A stretch of 64,000 nt of DNA from Klebsiella sp. WP3-W18-ESBL-02 (GCF_014168815.1 NZ_AP021972.1:4402001-4466000); one strand, 5' to 3'. Counted from the stretch's first letter, positions 33,659 to 42,993 are shown. A program made the numbers and translations. Notes: generated by a model from the letters alone, not told the origin.

Positions 33659-34603
33659 CTATGAAGCCGCGCTCACCGCCCCTTCCCCATTCGCCGCATC
33701 CTGCGGTTTTGACACCGTGCGGCTTTTGCTGCCATCCACCCCAACCGCAATCTCCCCTTCCACCGTCACCCGGCGCACCACGCGTGGCTGGGTGCCGTAG
33801 TCGTTGACCGCGTAGTGTTGGGTGCTGCGGTTATCCCAAATCACCACGTCGCCCTGCTGCCACTGCCAGCGCACGGTGTTGTCGAGGCGGGTGATGCGGT
33901 TTTGCAGCAGCTCGAATAATTGTGCGGATTCCCGCGAGCTGAAGCCCACCAGCCGTTTGACAAAGTGCCCGAGCAGCAGCGCGCGTTCGCCGCTGACCGG
34001 ATGGACGTGTACCACCGGGTGTTCGGCTTCCCATACCGAAGAGACAAACACCTTCTGGTGATGCGCCAGGCGGTGGCTTTCAACGACAACGCGTTCAGCG
34101 CCGTAGTCATAGTCGTTGCTGTGCACCGCGCGCAGGGTGTCGACGAAGCGTTTGAGCGTCTCCGGCAGCTGTTCGTAGGCGCGGACGGTGTTGGCCCACA
34201 CGGTGTCGCCGCCGTATTCCGGGATGGTGACGCCGCGCAGGATAGAAATTTTCGGGAAGGCGTCAACGAAGGTGACGTCGGTGTGCCAGGAGTCGGCGCG
34301 GCCGCCGCCTTTCGAGGCGTCGAGTTCGAACAGTTTAGTGCCTTCCGGCGCAGGGACGGTGGGATGGGCGACAATCTTGCCGAAGCGCGCGCCGAAGGCC
34401 TGATGCTCGGCATCGGTCAGGTGACTTTGCTGGCGGAAGAACAGCACTTTGTATTTCACCAGCGCCGCGTCTAACTGGGCAAAAGTGTCCGTATCCAGAT
34501 CGGCGGAAAGACGGATATCGCGGATTTCCGCGCCGATATTGCCCGCCACGCGGCGAAGGTTTAATAAAGGAAAATCAGTATCAGCAGTGTTCACAGCAGT
34601 CAT
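33659..34603 (-). CDS. TauD/TfdA-family Fe(II)/2-oxoglutarate dioxygenase
   Basis: The 314-residue protein carries the complete TauD iron site: H107 and D109 in SWHTDVTF, the distal H263 in STQHYAVNDYG, and the 2-oxoglutarate arginine at about 274-278 in PRVVRRVTVEG. Members hydroxylate taurine, sulfate esters or other sulfonates to release sulfite or sulfate, and some act on unrelated acids. The gene is not next to a tauABC transporter, so the substrate is uncertain; an alkylsulfate or sulfonate is the leading guess. The last 30 residues are serine- and lysine-rich and probably disordered. Confidence 0.86.
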   Translation of the reverse strand: MTAVNTADTDFPLLNLRRVAGNIGAEIRDIRLSADLDTDTFAQLDAALVKYKVLFFRQQSHLTDAEHQAFGARFGKIVAHPTVPAPEGTKLFELDASKGGGRADSWHTDVTFVDAFPKISILRGVTIPEYGGDTVWANTVRAYEQLPETLKRFVDTLRAVHSNDYDYGAERVVVESHRLAHHQKVFVSSVWEAEHPVVHVHPVSGERALLLGHFVKRLVGFSSRESAQLFELLQNRITRLDNTVRWQWQQGDVVIWDNRSTQHYAVNDYGTQPRVVRRVTVEGEIAVGVDGSKSRTVSKPQDAANGEGAVSAAS

Positions 34604-34703
34604 GATGGCACCCCTTTAATATCGTCAGAAACCCGAATATAGAAATATTCCAACGGGTCACAAAGTCGACTTTGTGATATTGATAGCTGCCGGATGGGAT
34701 TAT

Positions 34704-34784
34704 GTAGGCCGGATAAGGCGAAGCCGCCATCCGGCGATGCTCACCGTTGTGCCTGATGGCGGCTTCACCTTATCAGGCCTACCG
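34704..34784. repeat. REP pair upstream of the DUF2164 gene
   Basis: Two REP units (34704-34735 with GTAGGCCGGATAAGG to GCCATCCGGC, and 34751-34784 with GCCTGATGGCGG to ATCAGGCCTACC) lie in opposite orientation between the dioxygenase start and the DUF2164 gene. Confidence 0.75.
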
Positions 34785-34807
34785 TTTCTTTGCCGACAGG
34801 AGTCGCT

Positions 34808-35050
34808 ATGACCACGGAAATCACCCTTACCCCCGCCGAGCGCGAGAAGCTGCGCGATCGGCTGACCGACTACTGCGCCAAACAGTTCGACCTCGAGCTG
34901 GAGCAGTTCGATGCGGAGTTCTTTATCGATTTTATTATCGAAAATCTGGGGCCGGCCTTTTATAACGCCGGGATTGATGAGGCGATTCGCACCCACTTTG
35001 CGTGGAGCGAGCGCATTCAGGAAGAGATGGATCTGAAGAAAATTCTATGA
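34808..35050 (+). CDS. DUF2164-family small protein
   Basis: The 80-residue protein matches the DUF2164 family: LTPAEREKLRDRLTDYCAKQ, then FDAEFFIDFIIENLGPAFYNAGIDEA and a C-terminal helix. The ATG at 34808 has AGGAG six bases upstream, better than an in-frame start six codons earlier. Function is unknown. Its stop overlaps the start of the next gene as ATGA, indicating translational coupling to an acetyltransferase, an arrangement that may point to a functional pair. Confidence 0.83.
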   Translation: MTTEITLTPAEREKLRDRLTDYCAKQFDLELEQFDAEFFIDFIIENLGPAFYNAGIDEAIRTHFAWSERIQEEMDLKKIL

Positions 35051-35517
35051 GTTCACCGTACGTTATTCGTTCTTTACGCGACCATCCCGAGCAGATGGCG
35101 GCGGTTATCGCCTATTTCCAGCAGCAGTGGGCGTCGGAAGCATCAATGATGGTTTACGACGATGCGCTGCGCCGCACGCCGGGGGCGAAAAATCCGCTGC
35201 CGCAGTGGTACTGGTTGCAGGACGGCGAGCGCATCATTGGCTGCGCGGGGTTGATTACCAACGATTTTATCAGCCGCTGCGAGCTGTATCCGTGGCTGTG
35301 CGCACTGTACATTGAGCCGGATTATCGTCAGCAGGGGTTGGCCCGCCGGTTGATTGAGCATATCGCCCGGCACGCGAAGCAGCTCGGCTTTACGCAACTG
35401 CATCTGTGTACCGATATCGACGGGTTTTACGAGAAAACAGGATTTGCGTTCAACGGGTTGGGGTATCACCCGTGGGGTGAGTCCTCGCGGGTTTATACCC
35501 GCGAATTGAACCCGTAG
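35047..35517 (+). CDS. GNAT-family N-acetyltransferase
   Basis: The 156-residue protein is a GNAT domain with the strand LCALYIEPDYRQQGLARRLIEHI, which carries the acetyl-CoA loop QQGLAR, and the C-terminal LHLCTDIDGFYEKTGFAF. The true start is the ATG at 35047 within the ATGA overlap with the DUF2164 gene. A YWLQDGERIIGCAGL segment resembles aminoglycoside or small-amine acetyltransferases, but no substrate can be assigned. A REP cluster follows directly. Confidence 0.84.
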   Translation: MSSPYVIRSLRDHPEQMAAVIAYFQQQWASEASMMVYDDALRRTPGAKNPLPQWYWLQDGERIIGCAGLITNDFISRCELYPWLCALYIEPDYRQQGLARRLIEHIARHAKQLGFTQLHLCTDIDGFYEKTGFAFNGLGYHPWGESSRVYTRELNP

Positions 35518-35600
35518 CCCGGAAAGGTGCCGGGTGGCGGCTGCGCCTTACCCGGCCTACAAAACCGCGGCGTAGGCCTGATAGCGCAGCGCCATCAGGC
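35514..35600. repeat. REP cluster between convergent genes
   Basis: REP units (GTAGCCCGGAAAGG to CCCGGCCTAC and GTAGGCCTGATAGC to GCCATCAGGC) fill the gap between the acetyltransferase stop, which they overlap slightly, and the convergent GH105 gene. Confidence 0.75.
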
Positions 35601-35602
35601 AA

Positions 35603-36679
35603 TTAGCGGCACCATTTCTCCTGCTGAAGTTCCAGCAATAGCAGCATCATCAGCGCCTGGGCGTACGGTACGGGGGCCATGGCGATATCGCAGTAATATT
35701 GCAGGTCCGGCCCGACCATCGTCCCTTTTGACGCTTCCAGTAAGATCCCATCGTCGATCCTGTCGCGCAGCGCATACCAGGCGCGCATCGCATGATCGGC
35801 CACCTTCTCGTCGAGGATCCCCATTCTGACGCCGCGCAGCATACCGTAGGCGATCCCGGCGGTGGCGGAAGATTCTTGCGGCGATAAAGGATCGTCGAGC
35901 AGCGTGTGCCACATGCCGTTGTCGGCCTGAAGCTCGCAGAGCGTATTCACCTGGCGCGCGACCACCACCGCGAGATAGCGCTTCACGCTGGCGTCGAGGC
36001 TGTCGCCGAGCAGGGCGATAAATTCCGGGATCGCCACGGTGATCCACGCGTTACCGCGCCCCCAGAAGGCTTCGGAGAAGTGATGTTTACCGACAAACGT
36101 CCAGCCGTGGTACCACAGGCCGCTCGCCGGTTCGCACAGGTAGCGGGTGTGTAGCAGGAACTGGTACGAGGCTTCGTCGATCAGGTCTTTGCGTTTGAGC
36201 ACCACGCCCGCGGTACCGAGGAACAGGCAGGTCATAAACAGCGTGTCGTCCCACAGATGACCGGTGTTCGGCTGCTCTTTCACCACATGCTGGAAGCCGC
36301 CCTCTTCGGTTTTCGGCAGCGTACGCAGCAGCGCGTCGGCCCAGTCGTTCACCACCGTCAGCAGATCGTCCCGCCCGGTGTGCCCGGCCACCAGCGCCAG
36401 CGTGATCATCGGCGCGGTGGTGTTGATCTGGATTTCCGGCAGCCCTTTCGCCAGCTGATCTTCATACCAGGTGAGGATCGACTGCTGGAGGCGAGCATCA
36501 TTCTGCTGGCGCGCATACTGCCAGAAGCCGTACAGGCCGACGCCCACTTCCCATTCCCACTCTTCGAAGTGGATGGCAAAACCTTCACCGTCGCGGGTGC
36601 CGACTTCACCCATATTTTTCAGGCGACAGAAGCCCTGAACCACCTGCTCCAGCAGGCCGTTTAATGCTGCGTTGTTCAT
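35603..36679 (-). CDS. GH105/GH88 unsaturated uronyl hydrolase (second copy)
   Basis: The 358-residue protein is an (alpha/alpha)6-barrel hydrolase of the YteR type, the second in this window. Family landmarks are WEVGVGLYGFWQYARQ near residue 48, GHLWDDTLFMTCLF with the catalytic-type Asp near 140, LWYHGWTFVGKHHFSEAFWGRGNAWITV, and SATAGIAYGMLRGVRMG. It is clearly diverged from the copy at 16820, so it is probably not a recent duplicate and may act on a different unsaturated uronide. It has no signal peptide. It overlaps the 3' end of the split gene upstream by four bases, so it was co-transcribed with it and may suffer polar effects from the transposon. Confidence 0.86.
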   Translation of the reverse strand: MNNAALNGLLEQVVQGFCRLKNMGEVGTRDGEGFAIHFEEWEWEVGVGLYGFWQYARQQNDARLQQSILTWYEDQLAKGLPEIQINTTAPMITLALVAGHTGRDDLLTVVNDWADALLRTLPKTEEGGFQHVVKEQPNTGHLWDDTLFMTCLFLGTAGVVLKRKDLIDEASYQFLLHTRYLCEPASGLWYHGWTFVGKHHFSEAFWGRGNAWITVAIPEFIALLGDSLDASVKRYLAVVVARQVNTLCELQADNGMWHTLLDDPLSPQESSATAGIAYGMLRGVRMGILDEKVADHAMRAWYALRDRIDDGILLEASKGTMVGPDLQYYCDIAMAPVPYAQALMMLLLLELQQEKWCR

Positions 36680-37895
36680 TGCACGTCTCCTGACACCGTG
36701 ACCTGAATTTCATTGCCCACCCGCGTCGGAAACGCGGCGGCCTTGCCGTTGCGCTGGCAGTTACCCTGCCCGTCGAGCTGCATCAGCGTGTGCTGGCTAT
36801 CCATCACCCGCGCGACGTCGCCTTGATGTTCAATGCGCAACGTCTGAACGCGCTGGCAGAAGGCGCTAAAATCCCCTTCGCCCACTTCCAGCCACCACGC
36901 CACGCGGCGGCCTTCGGCGCGCACTTCATCGCCGTTGACGGTGAGCGGCTGCGAGCACAGCACGGCGGCAAACGCGTTGCCCGCCCGCACCACCACACCC
37001 TGTGCCAGCGAGCGCACCTCATCAAAGGCTTCAGCGTGAAGATGCAGATGTGTCCAGCCGAGCGCATCGCACTCGTCCAATTGCCACAGCAGCATCGCCT
37101 GATTTTCTACCTGCATTACACGCGGCAGCACGCCGTTGCCCGCCCAGAAGGAGGGACGCGCTTCGCTGCCCGGTGCCACGTCACCCGGGTGGTTCACCCA
37201 CAGCCGCGCCTCGGGACGCGTGGCAAACTGCACATCCACCAGATGCTGCTGATGACCGCGTTCGCCGGTGTGGTAATCGACGCAGCTGGAAAGCATCACC
37301 GCGGGCTGCTTCCACGCCACAATCTTGCCACCGCCGCACACGTAGTGGGCGCTGAGCTCGCCGTGAGATAGGCGGGCGTACTGCGCAGACTCCGCCGGCG
37401 GCGCATAGTCGCTCAGGCAGAAGAACGGCAGCGAGGCACACTTGCGGTTAACGTGCCCACCGCCCCAGGCCACGTGTCCGAACGCTGAGAGCTCGGACAT
37501 CTGGCTGGCCAGCAGCTCTTTTTCATAGACGCGGCCCATGGTGCCTGCGGCAATCCCGGACTGATAGTGCAGCGCGCTCATGCGCATCAGGCGGTCAATC
37601 AGATGCCGTGCACGCTGGCGCAGTGCAGGGTCGTCAGCCAGCTGATAAAGCGCGAACAGGCCGATGTAGTCCACCGGGTAGTAAGGCGCGGAGTTCCACT
37701 CAACAAAGCCCTGCTGCTCGACGGCATCAAACCAGGCGTTCAGCCGTTGGGCGGCCACCGCCTGCTGTTCGCGGCCCGTGCGGCCAGAGGCAATAAAGCG
37801 TTCCTCCGGGAACATTTGCCCGGCAAGGTACTGGGCGGTGTGGAAGCACAGCGCGTGGTTTTCACTCCAGAACCACATCACGTCGTTGCCCAGTT

Positions 37896-37934
37896 GGGGT
37901 CGGTTCCGGCTGAGGGCGAAATGACACCCTAAGC
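37896..37934. repeat. Left terminal inverted repeat of the Tn3-family element
   Basis: 39 bases identical to the reverse complement of 41521-41559. It starts with GGGGTCGG and contains the last two codons of the transposase frame (stop TAG at 37931-37929). Confidence 0.95.
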
Positions 37935-40826
37935 TTTCGGTTCCTTGGGCCAAAGATATTCGCCAGTCAGTAGAATGTGCGCCCAGCCCAATGGGGATAT
38001 GTGGGGAAGAAATTCAGGGGGAACATCCAACCCTTCGTTCCGCCGCTCCGTGACGGCATGACCAAGATGGACGGTATTCCAGTAAATGATCACCGCAGTC
38101 AATAAATTGAGCCCAGCGATTCGGTAGTGCTGCCCCTCTGTCGTGCGATCGCGAATTTCCCCCTGCCTCCCGATACGGAGCGCATTTTTGAGCGCATGGT
38201 GGGCCTCTCCCTTGTTAAGACCGATCTGAGCACGCCGCTGCATGTCCGTATCCAGGATCCACTCAATAATGAAAAGGGTCCGTTCAATACGACCAACTTC
38301 ACGAAGCGCAACTGCAAGGTTGTTTTGTCGTGGGTAAGAAGCGAGCTTGCGCAGGAGTTGGCTGGGCCTGATTTTGCCAGCGGTCATCGTCGCGGCACAA
38401 CGGAAAATATCAGGCCAGTTCGCAACGATAAGATCCTCCCGGGCTTTTCCACCTACCAACTTGCGTAACTCCCTGGGGGTCGTATCGGGATTAAATACGT
38501 ACAACCGCTTCGATGGCAGATCCCTGATTCGCAGAACGAGATTGTAGCCGAGCAGGCTACTGGCTCCGAACAAATGGTCGGTGAATCCTGCTGTATCGGC
38601 ATACTGTTCGCGAACATGGCGACCGACCTCGTTCATCAGTAGTCCATCGAGAATATACGGTGCCTCGCTCACGGTCGCCGGGATCGACTGACAAGCGAAT
38701 GGCGCGAACTGGTCGCTTACGTGAGTATACGCTTTGAGGCCGGGAACAGAACCATATTTGGCATTGACCATGTTCATGGCTTCGCCATGCCGCGCTGTCG
38801 GGAAAAACTGACCATCGCTCGATGCTGACGTGCCCATCCCCCAGACGCGTGACATCGGCAGTTTACCCTGCGCGGCCACCACAATTGCCAATGCCTGGTT
38901 CATGGCTTCGCTTTCAACATGCCAGCGGGCAAGGCGTGAGAGCTGCCAGTAATCATGCGTGTTTGTAGCTTCCGCCATCTTACGCAGGCCCAGATTGAGC
39001 CCTTCAGCGAGCAGGACGTTGAGCAGACCGATCCGGTCGCGACATGGAGCCCCGGTTCTCAGATGGGTAAACGCATCTGTGAAACCAAGGGCTGCATCAA
39101 CTTCAAGCAGCATGTCGGTAATCCGAACGGACGGCATTCGGCGATACAGATCCAGTATGAGTGCCTCGGCACCATCCGGCACGTCTGCTGTCAACCTGTC
39201 GATCCGCAACGTTCCATCTTCTATGCTACCGTGCGGAATAGTGCCGTTACGGGCAGCCCGGGCCAGCCGCTTAAGAGCGATCGTGAGTCGCGCCTTTCTG
39301 TCTGCCAGCCAATCCTGTGGGTTGGAAGGCACGGCCAGTTTTGCATTTTCCTGCGCCGCGATCATCGGCACCAGTACCTGCTTGAGGTCACCATAGCGGC
39401 GCGAATGAGCGAGCCAGACATCTCCGGAACGAAAAGCATCCCGGAGGTGAAAGAGTACCGCCACTTCCCAAAGACGGGTATCTCCTTTTTCCTGAGCTCG
39501 TAAATGACGGTTCCATTTGGAGCTGGGCCGCAGGAAACGCCTTTCTGGCGATGCAACACCTTTCATCTCTCCGATCGACAAAGCTGCTGCTACCAATGGT
39601 CCGGCGACCGGCGCGGCTTCGAGCTTCAGACAGCGCAACATGCGGGGCGCATAACGACGAAAGCGATGGTATCCCTGCCCGACATATGCAAGAGGCTCAT
39701 CGGCTAGCGTGTTGCTGAGTTGAGTCCCTGTCGCTACCAGTTGAGCGAGCCGGTCCCATGCAACCGAACTGGCGACAGCCATCTCCAGCGGGGTTCCGTC
39801 ACTGCGGGCCTCAAGCAACGAAGCTCCCAGCGCGGTGAAGGTACGGATCGTATCCGTGAGTGTGGCTTTAGAGCCGGAAATTGTTTCGTCATGCTGGCGC
39901 TTCGCTTCCCGCCAGGTTTTTCCTACGATCCTGTCATGGGTTTCGACTATGGCATCAGCAATCGCCGCTTCCCACTCCACAACACAGACGGCAAGGATCG
40001 CCCAGCGGCGGTCCGAAGTGATGTCACGCAAACCGTCGGTGAAGTAGCGTTCACCCTGCCGACGCAGCCGGGCAATGCGATGGGCAGGTATGCTGGCCAA
40101 AGCACTATGATTGATATTCAGGGTACGCAGAAATTCGAGCCTGTCGAGCAAACGGTTAGCAGCAGCCGAGTTGTTACCAACCTCGAAGTTGCGAAGCCAG
40201 ATGAAACGACTGATATTGCCGGCGAGCATTTCACTCAGAAGTTTGTCCAGGTGATCGCGAACATCCGCTGTTAAATTTTCCGCAATCCGCGTTTCAATCC
40301 GCCGCTCAGCGGCGACCAGAGCATCCGCGCACAAGCGCTCGATTGTCGATACTGCGGGCAGAATGGTGGAAGTTTCCCGACACCGCACAATAAAACGATG
40401 AGCAAGATCCTCGTTTGATCTGGCATCTTCGGCCTGGCCGAAAGTCCACTCACGCAGATCACGGGCACCACGGCCCGTGAAGGTCTTGTAGCCGTAAATT
40501 TCGCGCAGCGTGTCCATGTGCTGCTGACGGGTTTGGCGCCGTGTGGCATAAGTGAGAAGCGCATCAGCCGGAACTCCAAGCTGAGCACCGACGAAGGAAA
40601 GGACTTCACGCGGGATCATCTCACCAGGAGCCAGTGCACGGCCCGGATATCGTAAGGCACAAAGTTGCAGGGCAAAGCCAATCCTGTTTTCCGGTCTGCG
40701 GCGCTGCCTAATGTTTTCCAGGTCATCATCGCCCAGCGTGTAGAACTTCAGTAGCGACAGTTCGTCCGTGGGCAGATCGAACAGCGCTGCTCGCTGCCGT
40801 TCGGTGAAAATATGGCGTCGTGACAT
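37929..40826 (-). CDS. tnpA: Tn3-family transposase TnpA
   Basis: The 965-residue protein has the length and order of Tn3-family DDE transposases: an N-terminal DNA-binding region (MSRRHIFTERQRAALFDLP, IGFALQLCALRYPGR) and a C-terminal catalytic domain. The first catalytic aspartate is in TSASSDGQFFPTARHG, the second in YADTAGFTDHLFG, and the glutamate in ALREVGRIERTLF. It binds the 38-39 bp terminal repeats and mobilises the element replicatively. The frame is open with no stops, so it is probably active. It ends inside the left inverted repeat and is divergent from the resolvase gene. Confidence 0.95.
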   Translation of the reverse strand: MSRRHIFTERQRAALFDLPTDELSLLKFYTLGDDDLENIRQRRRPENRIGFALQLCALRYPGRALAPGEMIPREVLSFVGAQLGVPADALLTYATRRQTRQQHMDTLREIYGYKTFTGRGARDLREWTFGQAEDARSNEDLAHRFIVRCRETSTILPAVSTIERLCADALVAAERRIETRIAENLTADVRDHLDKLLSEMLAGNISRFIWLRNFEVGNNSAAANRLLDRLEFLRTLNINHSALASIPAHRIARLRRQGERYFTDGLRDITSDRRWAILAVCVVEWEAAIADAIVETHDRIVGKTWREAKRQHDETISGSKATLTDTIRTFTALGASLLEARSDGTPLEMAVASSVAWDRLAQLVATGTQLSNTLADEPLAYVGQGYHRFRRYAPRMLRCLKLEAAPVAGPLVAAALSIGEMKGVASPERRFLRPSSKWNRHLRAQEKGDTRLWEVAVLFHLRDAFRSGDVWLAHSRRYGDLKQVLVPMIAAQENAKLAVPSNPQDWLADRKARLTIALKRLARAARNGTIPHGSIEDGTLRIDRLTADVPDGAEALILDLYRRMPSVRITDMLLEVDAALGFTDAFTHLRTGAPCRDRIGLLNVLLAEGLNLGLRKMAEATNTHDYWQLSRLARWHVESEAMNQALAIVVAAQGKLPMSRVWGMGTSASSDGQFFPTARHGEAMNMVNAKYGSVPGLKAYTHVSDQFAPFACQSIPATVSEAPYILDGLLMNEVGRHVREQYADTAGFTDHLFGASSLLGYNLVLRIRDLPSKRLYVFNPDTTPRELRKLVGGKAREDLIVANWPDIFRCAATMTAGKIRPSQLLRKLASYPRQNNLAVALREVGRIERTLFIIEWILDTDMQRRAQIGLNKGEAHHALKNALRIGRQGEIRDRTTEGQHYRIAGLNLLTAVIIYWNTVHLGHAVTERRNEGLDVPPEFLPHISPLGWAHILLTGEYLWPKEPKA

Positions 40827-40920
40827 ACAAATTCGTCCCTTTTGAAGTATAGTCTGTTTTGGACAACAGCCAGCCCATATAAATCAGGGCGTTCCGATAC
40901 AAAAATCCAGGAGGGTTCAA
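40827..40920. other. Presumed res site and divergent promoters
   Basis: The 94 bases between tnpA and tnpR hold the divergent promoters and, by family precedent, the resolvase recombination site. Imperfect dyads around TATAGTCTG and TTGGACAACAG (about 40846-40868) may be subsites. Exact subsite limits cannot be fixed by eye. Confidence 0.5.
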
Positions 40921-41526
40921 TTGGGACATCGTGCCGCCATTTACTGCCGGGTTTCAACAGCGGATCAGTCTTGTGAACGCCAGGAATTTGATCTGCGAGC
41001 CTTCGCCGGCCGTGCCGGCTACGACGTGGTGGGAATATTTAAGGAAACAGGTTCAGGAACTAAACTCGACCGGGCCGAGCGAAAGAAAGTCCTGGCGCTT
41101 GCCCAGTCCAGACAAATTGATGCAATCCTGGTCACTGAGCTTTCCCGGTGGGGGCGCTCGACGCTCGATCTGCTCAATACGCTACGTGAACTGGAGAACT
41201 GGAAGGTTTCCGTGATAGCCATGAATGGAATGGCGTTCGATCTTTCGTCGCCGTATGGACGAATGCTGGCGACGTTTCTTTCCGGCATTGCGGAGTTTGA
41301 GCGGGATCTCATCAGCGAGCGGGTCAAGTCAGGCCTTGCTGTTGCGAAGGCACGTGGTAAGAGGCTTGGTCGTCAGGCCGGAGTGCGACCAAAATCAGAC
41401 CGACTTTTGCCTAAGGTGGTTGCGATGAGGGCCGAGGGACGCAGCTATCGCTGGATCGCACGCGAGCTCGGTATCAGCAAGAATACCGTCGCTGACATCG
41501 TGCAACGACACAGAGCTAACGCTTAG
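40921..41526 (+). CDS. tnpR: Serine recombinase/resolvase TnpR
   Basis: The 201-residue protein is a small serine recombinase. The catalytic serine is in AAIYCRVSTADQS (about residue 12), with the conserved DAILVTELSRWGRS and FLSGIAEFERDLISERVKSG of the catalytic domain. The C-terminal helix-turn-helix reads GRSYRWIARELGISKNTVADIV. It resolves the cointegrates made by TnpA. Translation begins at a TTG with an AGGAGG box six bases upstream. The stop lies within the right inverted repeat. Confidence 0.93.
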   Translation: MGHRAAIYCRVSTADQSCERQEFDLRAFAGRAGYDVVGIFKETGSGTKLDRAERKKVLALAQSRQIDAILVTELSRWGRSTLDLLNTLRELENWKVSVIAMNGMAFDLSSPYGRMLATFLSGIAEFERDLISERVKSGLAVAKARGKRLGRQAGVRPKSDRLLPKVVAMRAEGRSYRWIARELGISKNTVADIVQRHRANA

Positions 41527-41559
41527 GGTGTCATTTCGCCCTCAGCCGGAACCGACCCC
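41521..41559. repeat. Right terminal inverted repeat of the Tn3-family element
   Basis: 39 bases forming an exact inverted copy of 37896-37934. It begins within the last two codons of tnpR and is followed by the second CAGTT target copy. Confidence 0.95.
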
Positions 41560-42890
41560 CAGTTCGTCATACCAGTAGCGATAGCCGACAATCGCCGAGC
41601 GCACACGCTTCCACAGCACCGCCGGGAAGTGTTCGCCGTGGAAGTCATGCCAGATCCACAGCAGCGGTACCATGGAGAAGTCCGAACAGTCCTGCCGCGC
41701 GCTGATGCGCTGGAGCGTGCTAATCAGCAGTTCCTGCGCCTGCGGGCCGTTTTGGCCGACGTGCAGCATCGCCAGCAGGCGGCCGGTGCGCGGCACGCCG
41801 TGTTCAGCAATAAAGCTCAGCGCCGCGCGTTTGCGGGTTTCCAGCACGCCTTCGCCGCCGGGCAGCGTGGCGTCGGGCAGCACGGTCAGGCTCAGGCTGC
41901 GGCTCATCGTCACGTCGTTCAGGCTGGCGGTCAGTTCAAGACGGTAACGCCCCATCCCAACGCGCTCCGGCAGCGCGAGCGTCAGCTTCCCGTCGTCGAC
42001 CACGACGGTGCCACAATCCAGCGGACAGGTGGCGATAACGTCGTTGCCGAGGCTGTGGATCGCGCCGCCCAGATGCAGCGTATTCGCCGTCAGGCCGCTT
42101 AGCGTCAGACGCTGGCGCTGAGCCACGATCGTCGCGGGCAACGCGTCCATAAACCGCTGAACGGCGGCCAGCGCTTCGCCGTTCATCTGCGGCAGCGTGG
42201 CTTCCAGCGGCGTTTCACCAAGGTAAATCATCCGCAGCGCAAACACGGTGTCGCGTTCAAACAGCTCATCAAGGTGAATCAGCAGCGCGTTCTCCCCCTG
42301 CTGAAGGGCAATGTCAACCGGCAGCGTTTGCAGCGTATTGCGGGTAAACGGCGTAAAGCAGACGGCCTGCTCGCCGTCGACCCAGAGACGTACGCCGCCG
42401 CAGGTGGCAATCTGGAAGGGGTACCGCCCTGCTGCGGGCGCATGTAAGGTCACACGCAGCCAGCGCTGGCTGTGGGTGGCGACGTTTTGTACGCCGGAGA
42501 ACGTTACCGTATCGCTGTCGCCGGTCCAGGTGACGGCCGCCGCCGGTAGCGCATGTTCCGGGTTAACCGCACGCCCGGCAGCATCCCGGCGGAAAATACG
42601 CCGACAGAACGATTCCTGCGCCGGGCCTTTGCCGTTGGCGAACGGATAGTCCATCGGTTCATCCATGGCTTCGCCGGTGAAAAATTCGGCAAACCGCGTA
42701 TTGTGCGGCGATGAAACCGTAAAGTGCGTCAGCGCCCCGCCCGCAACCAACCTCATAGTACTTTCCTCAATAGCCGATAGTCATTAACCGCTATTTTCGG
42801 GAAACGAGGTGAGGCACGCTACGCGCGGGGTTGCGCCGATACGCGGAACTGCCTGGCCATTCACAATCTCGCCCTGACGAGAGAATAAAA

Positions 42891-42906
42891 CGTGATAGAC
42901 ATCACA
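42891..42906. promoter_or_regulatory. Candidate CRP site upstream of the split gene
   Basis: CGTGATAGACATCACA matches TGTGA, six bases, TCACA at nine of ten positions. It lies in a 237-base gap, 135 bases upstream of the start of the transposon-split gene. It suggests an internal catabolite-controlled promoter in the second carbohydrate cluster. Confidence 0.6.
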
Positions 42907-42993
42907 TCGAAAACGCCCAACGCGCTACACAGGCCGGGAAAACTCACGTTTCCCGGTAACCACAGAACGGTCAGCCGCGATCTCTGTCACATT

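Larger units (their letters stand above)
37896..41559. mobile_element. Tn3-family transposon, 3664 bp, no cargo
   Basis: The element has 39-bp perfect terminal inverted repeats beginning GGGGTCGGTTCC and ending in the family-typical TAAGC. It carries a 965-codon transposase (minus) and a divergent serine resolvase (plus), and is flanked by 5-bp direct repeats CAGTT (37891-37895 and 41560-41564). Perfect ends, intact genes and exact duplication indicate recent insertion. It carries no passenger genes: both reading frames terminate inside the inverted repeats. The specific named transposon was not recognised. Confidence 0.96.
36676..42756 (-). pseudogene. Large unknown protein gene split by a Tn3-family transposon
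   Basis: The 5' part (42756-41560) and the 3' part (37895-36676) flank the element. Removing it with one CAGTT copy joins them in frame as WYDELGNDVMWFWSENHALC, giving about 803 residues. The N-terminal half looks beta-rich (VTLHAPAAGRYPFQIATCGG, VRLWVDGEQAVCF, ALLIHLDELFERDTVF), as in a carbohydrate-binding domain. The C-terminal half, with WFWSENHALCFHTAQYLAGQ, resembles an alpha-barrel carbohydrate enzyme. No signal peptide is seen. Position between GH105 and a putative TIM-barrel gene suggests a role in uronide or polysaccharide breakdown. The truncated frames still encode about 404 and 400 residues. Confidence 0.85.

Noticed and set aside
39720..40274. Plus-strand frames within the transposase gene as possible passenger genes
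   Set aside because: They overlap the intact transposase and show no domain; the element has no room for cargo.
37929..41526. Assignment of the transposon to Tn3, Tn21 or Tn5403
   Set aside because: The terminal repeat beginning GGGGTCGGTTCC differs from the repeats I remember for those elements, so no name is given.
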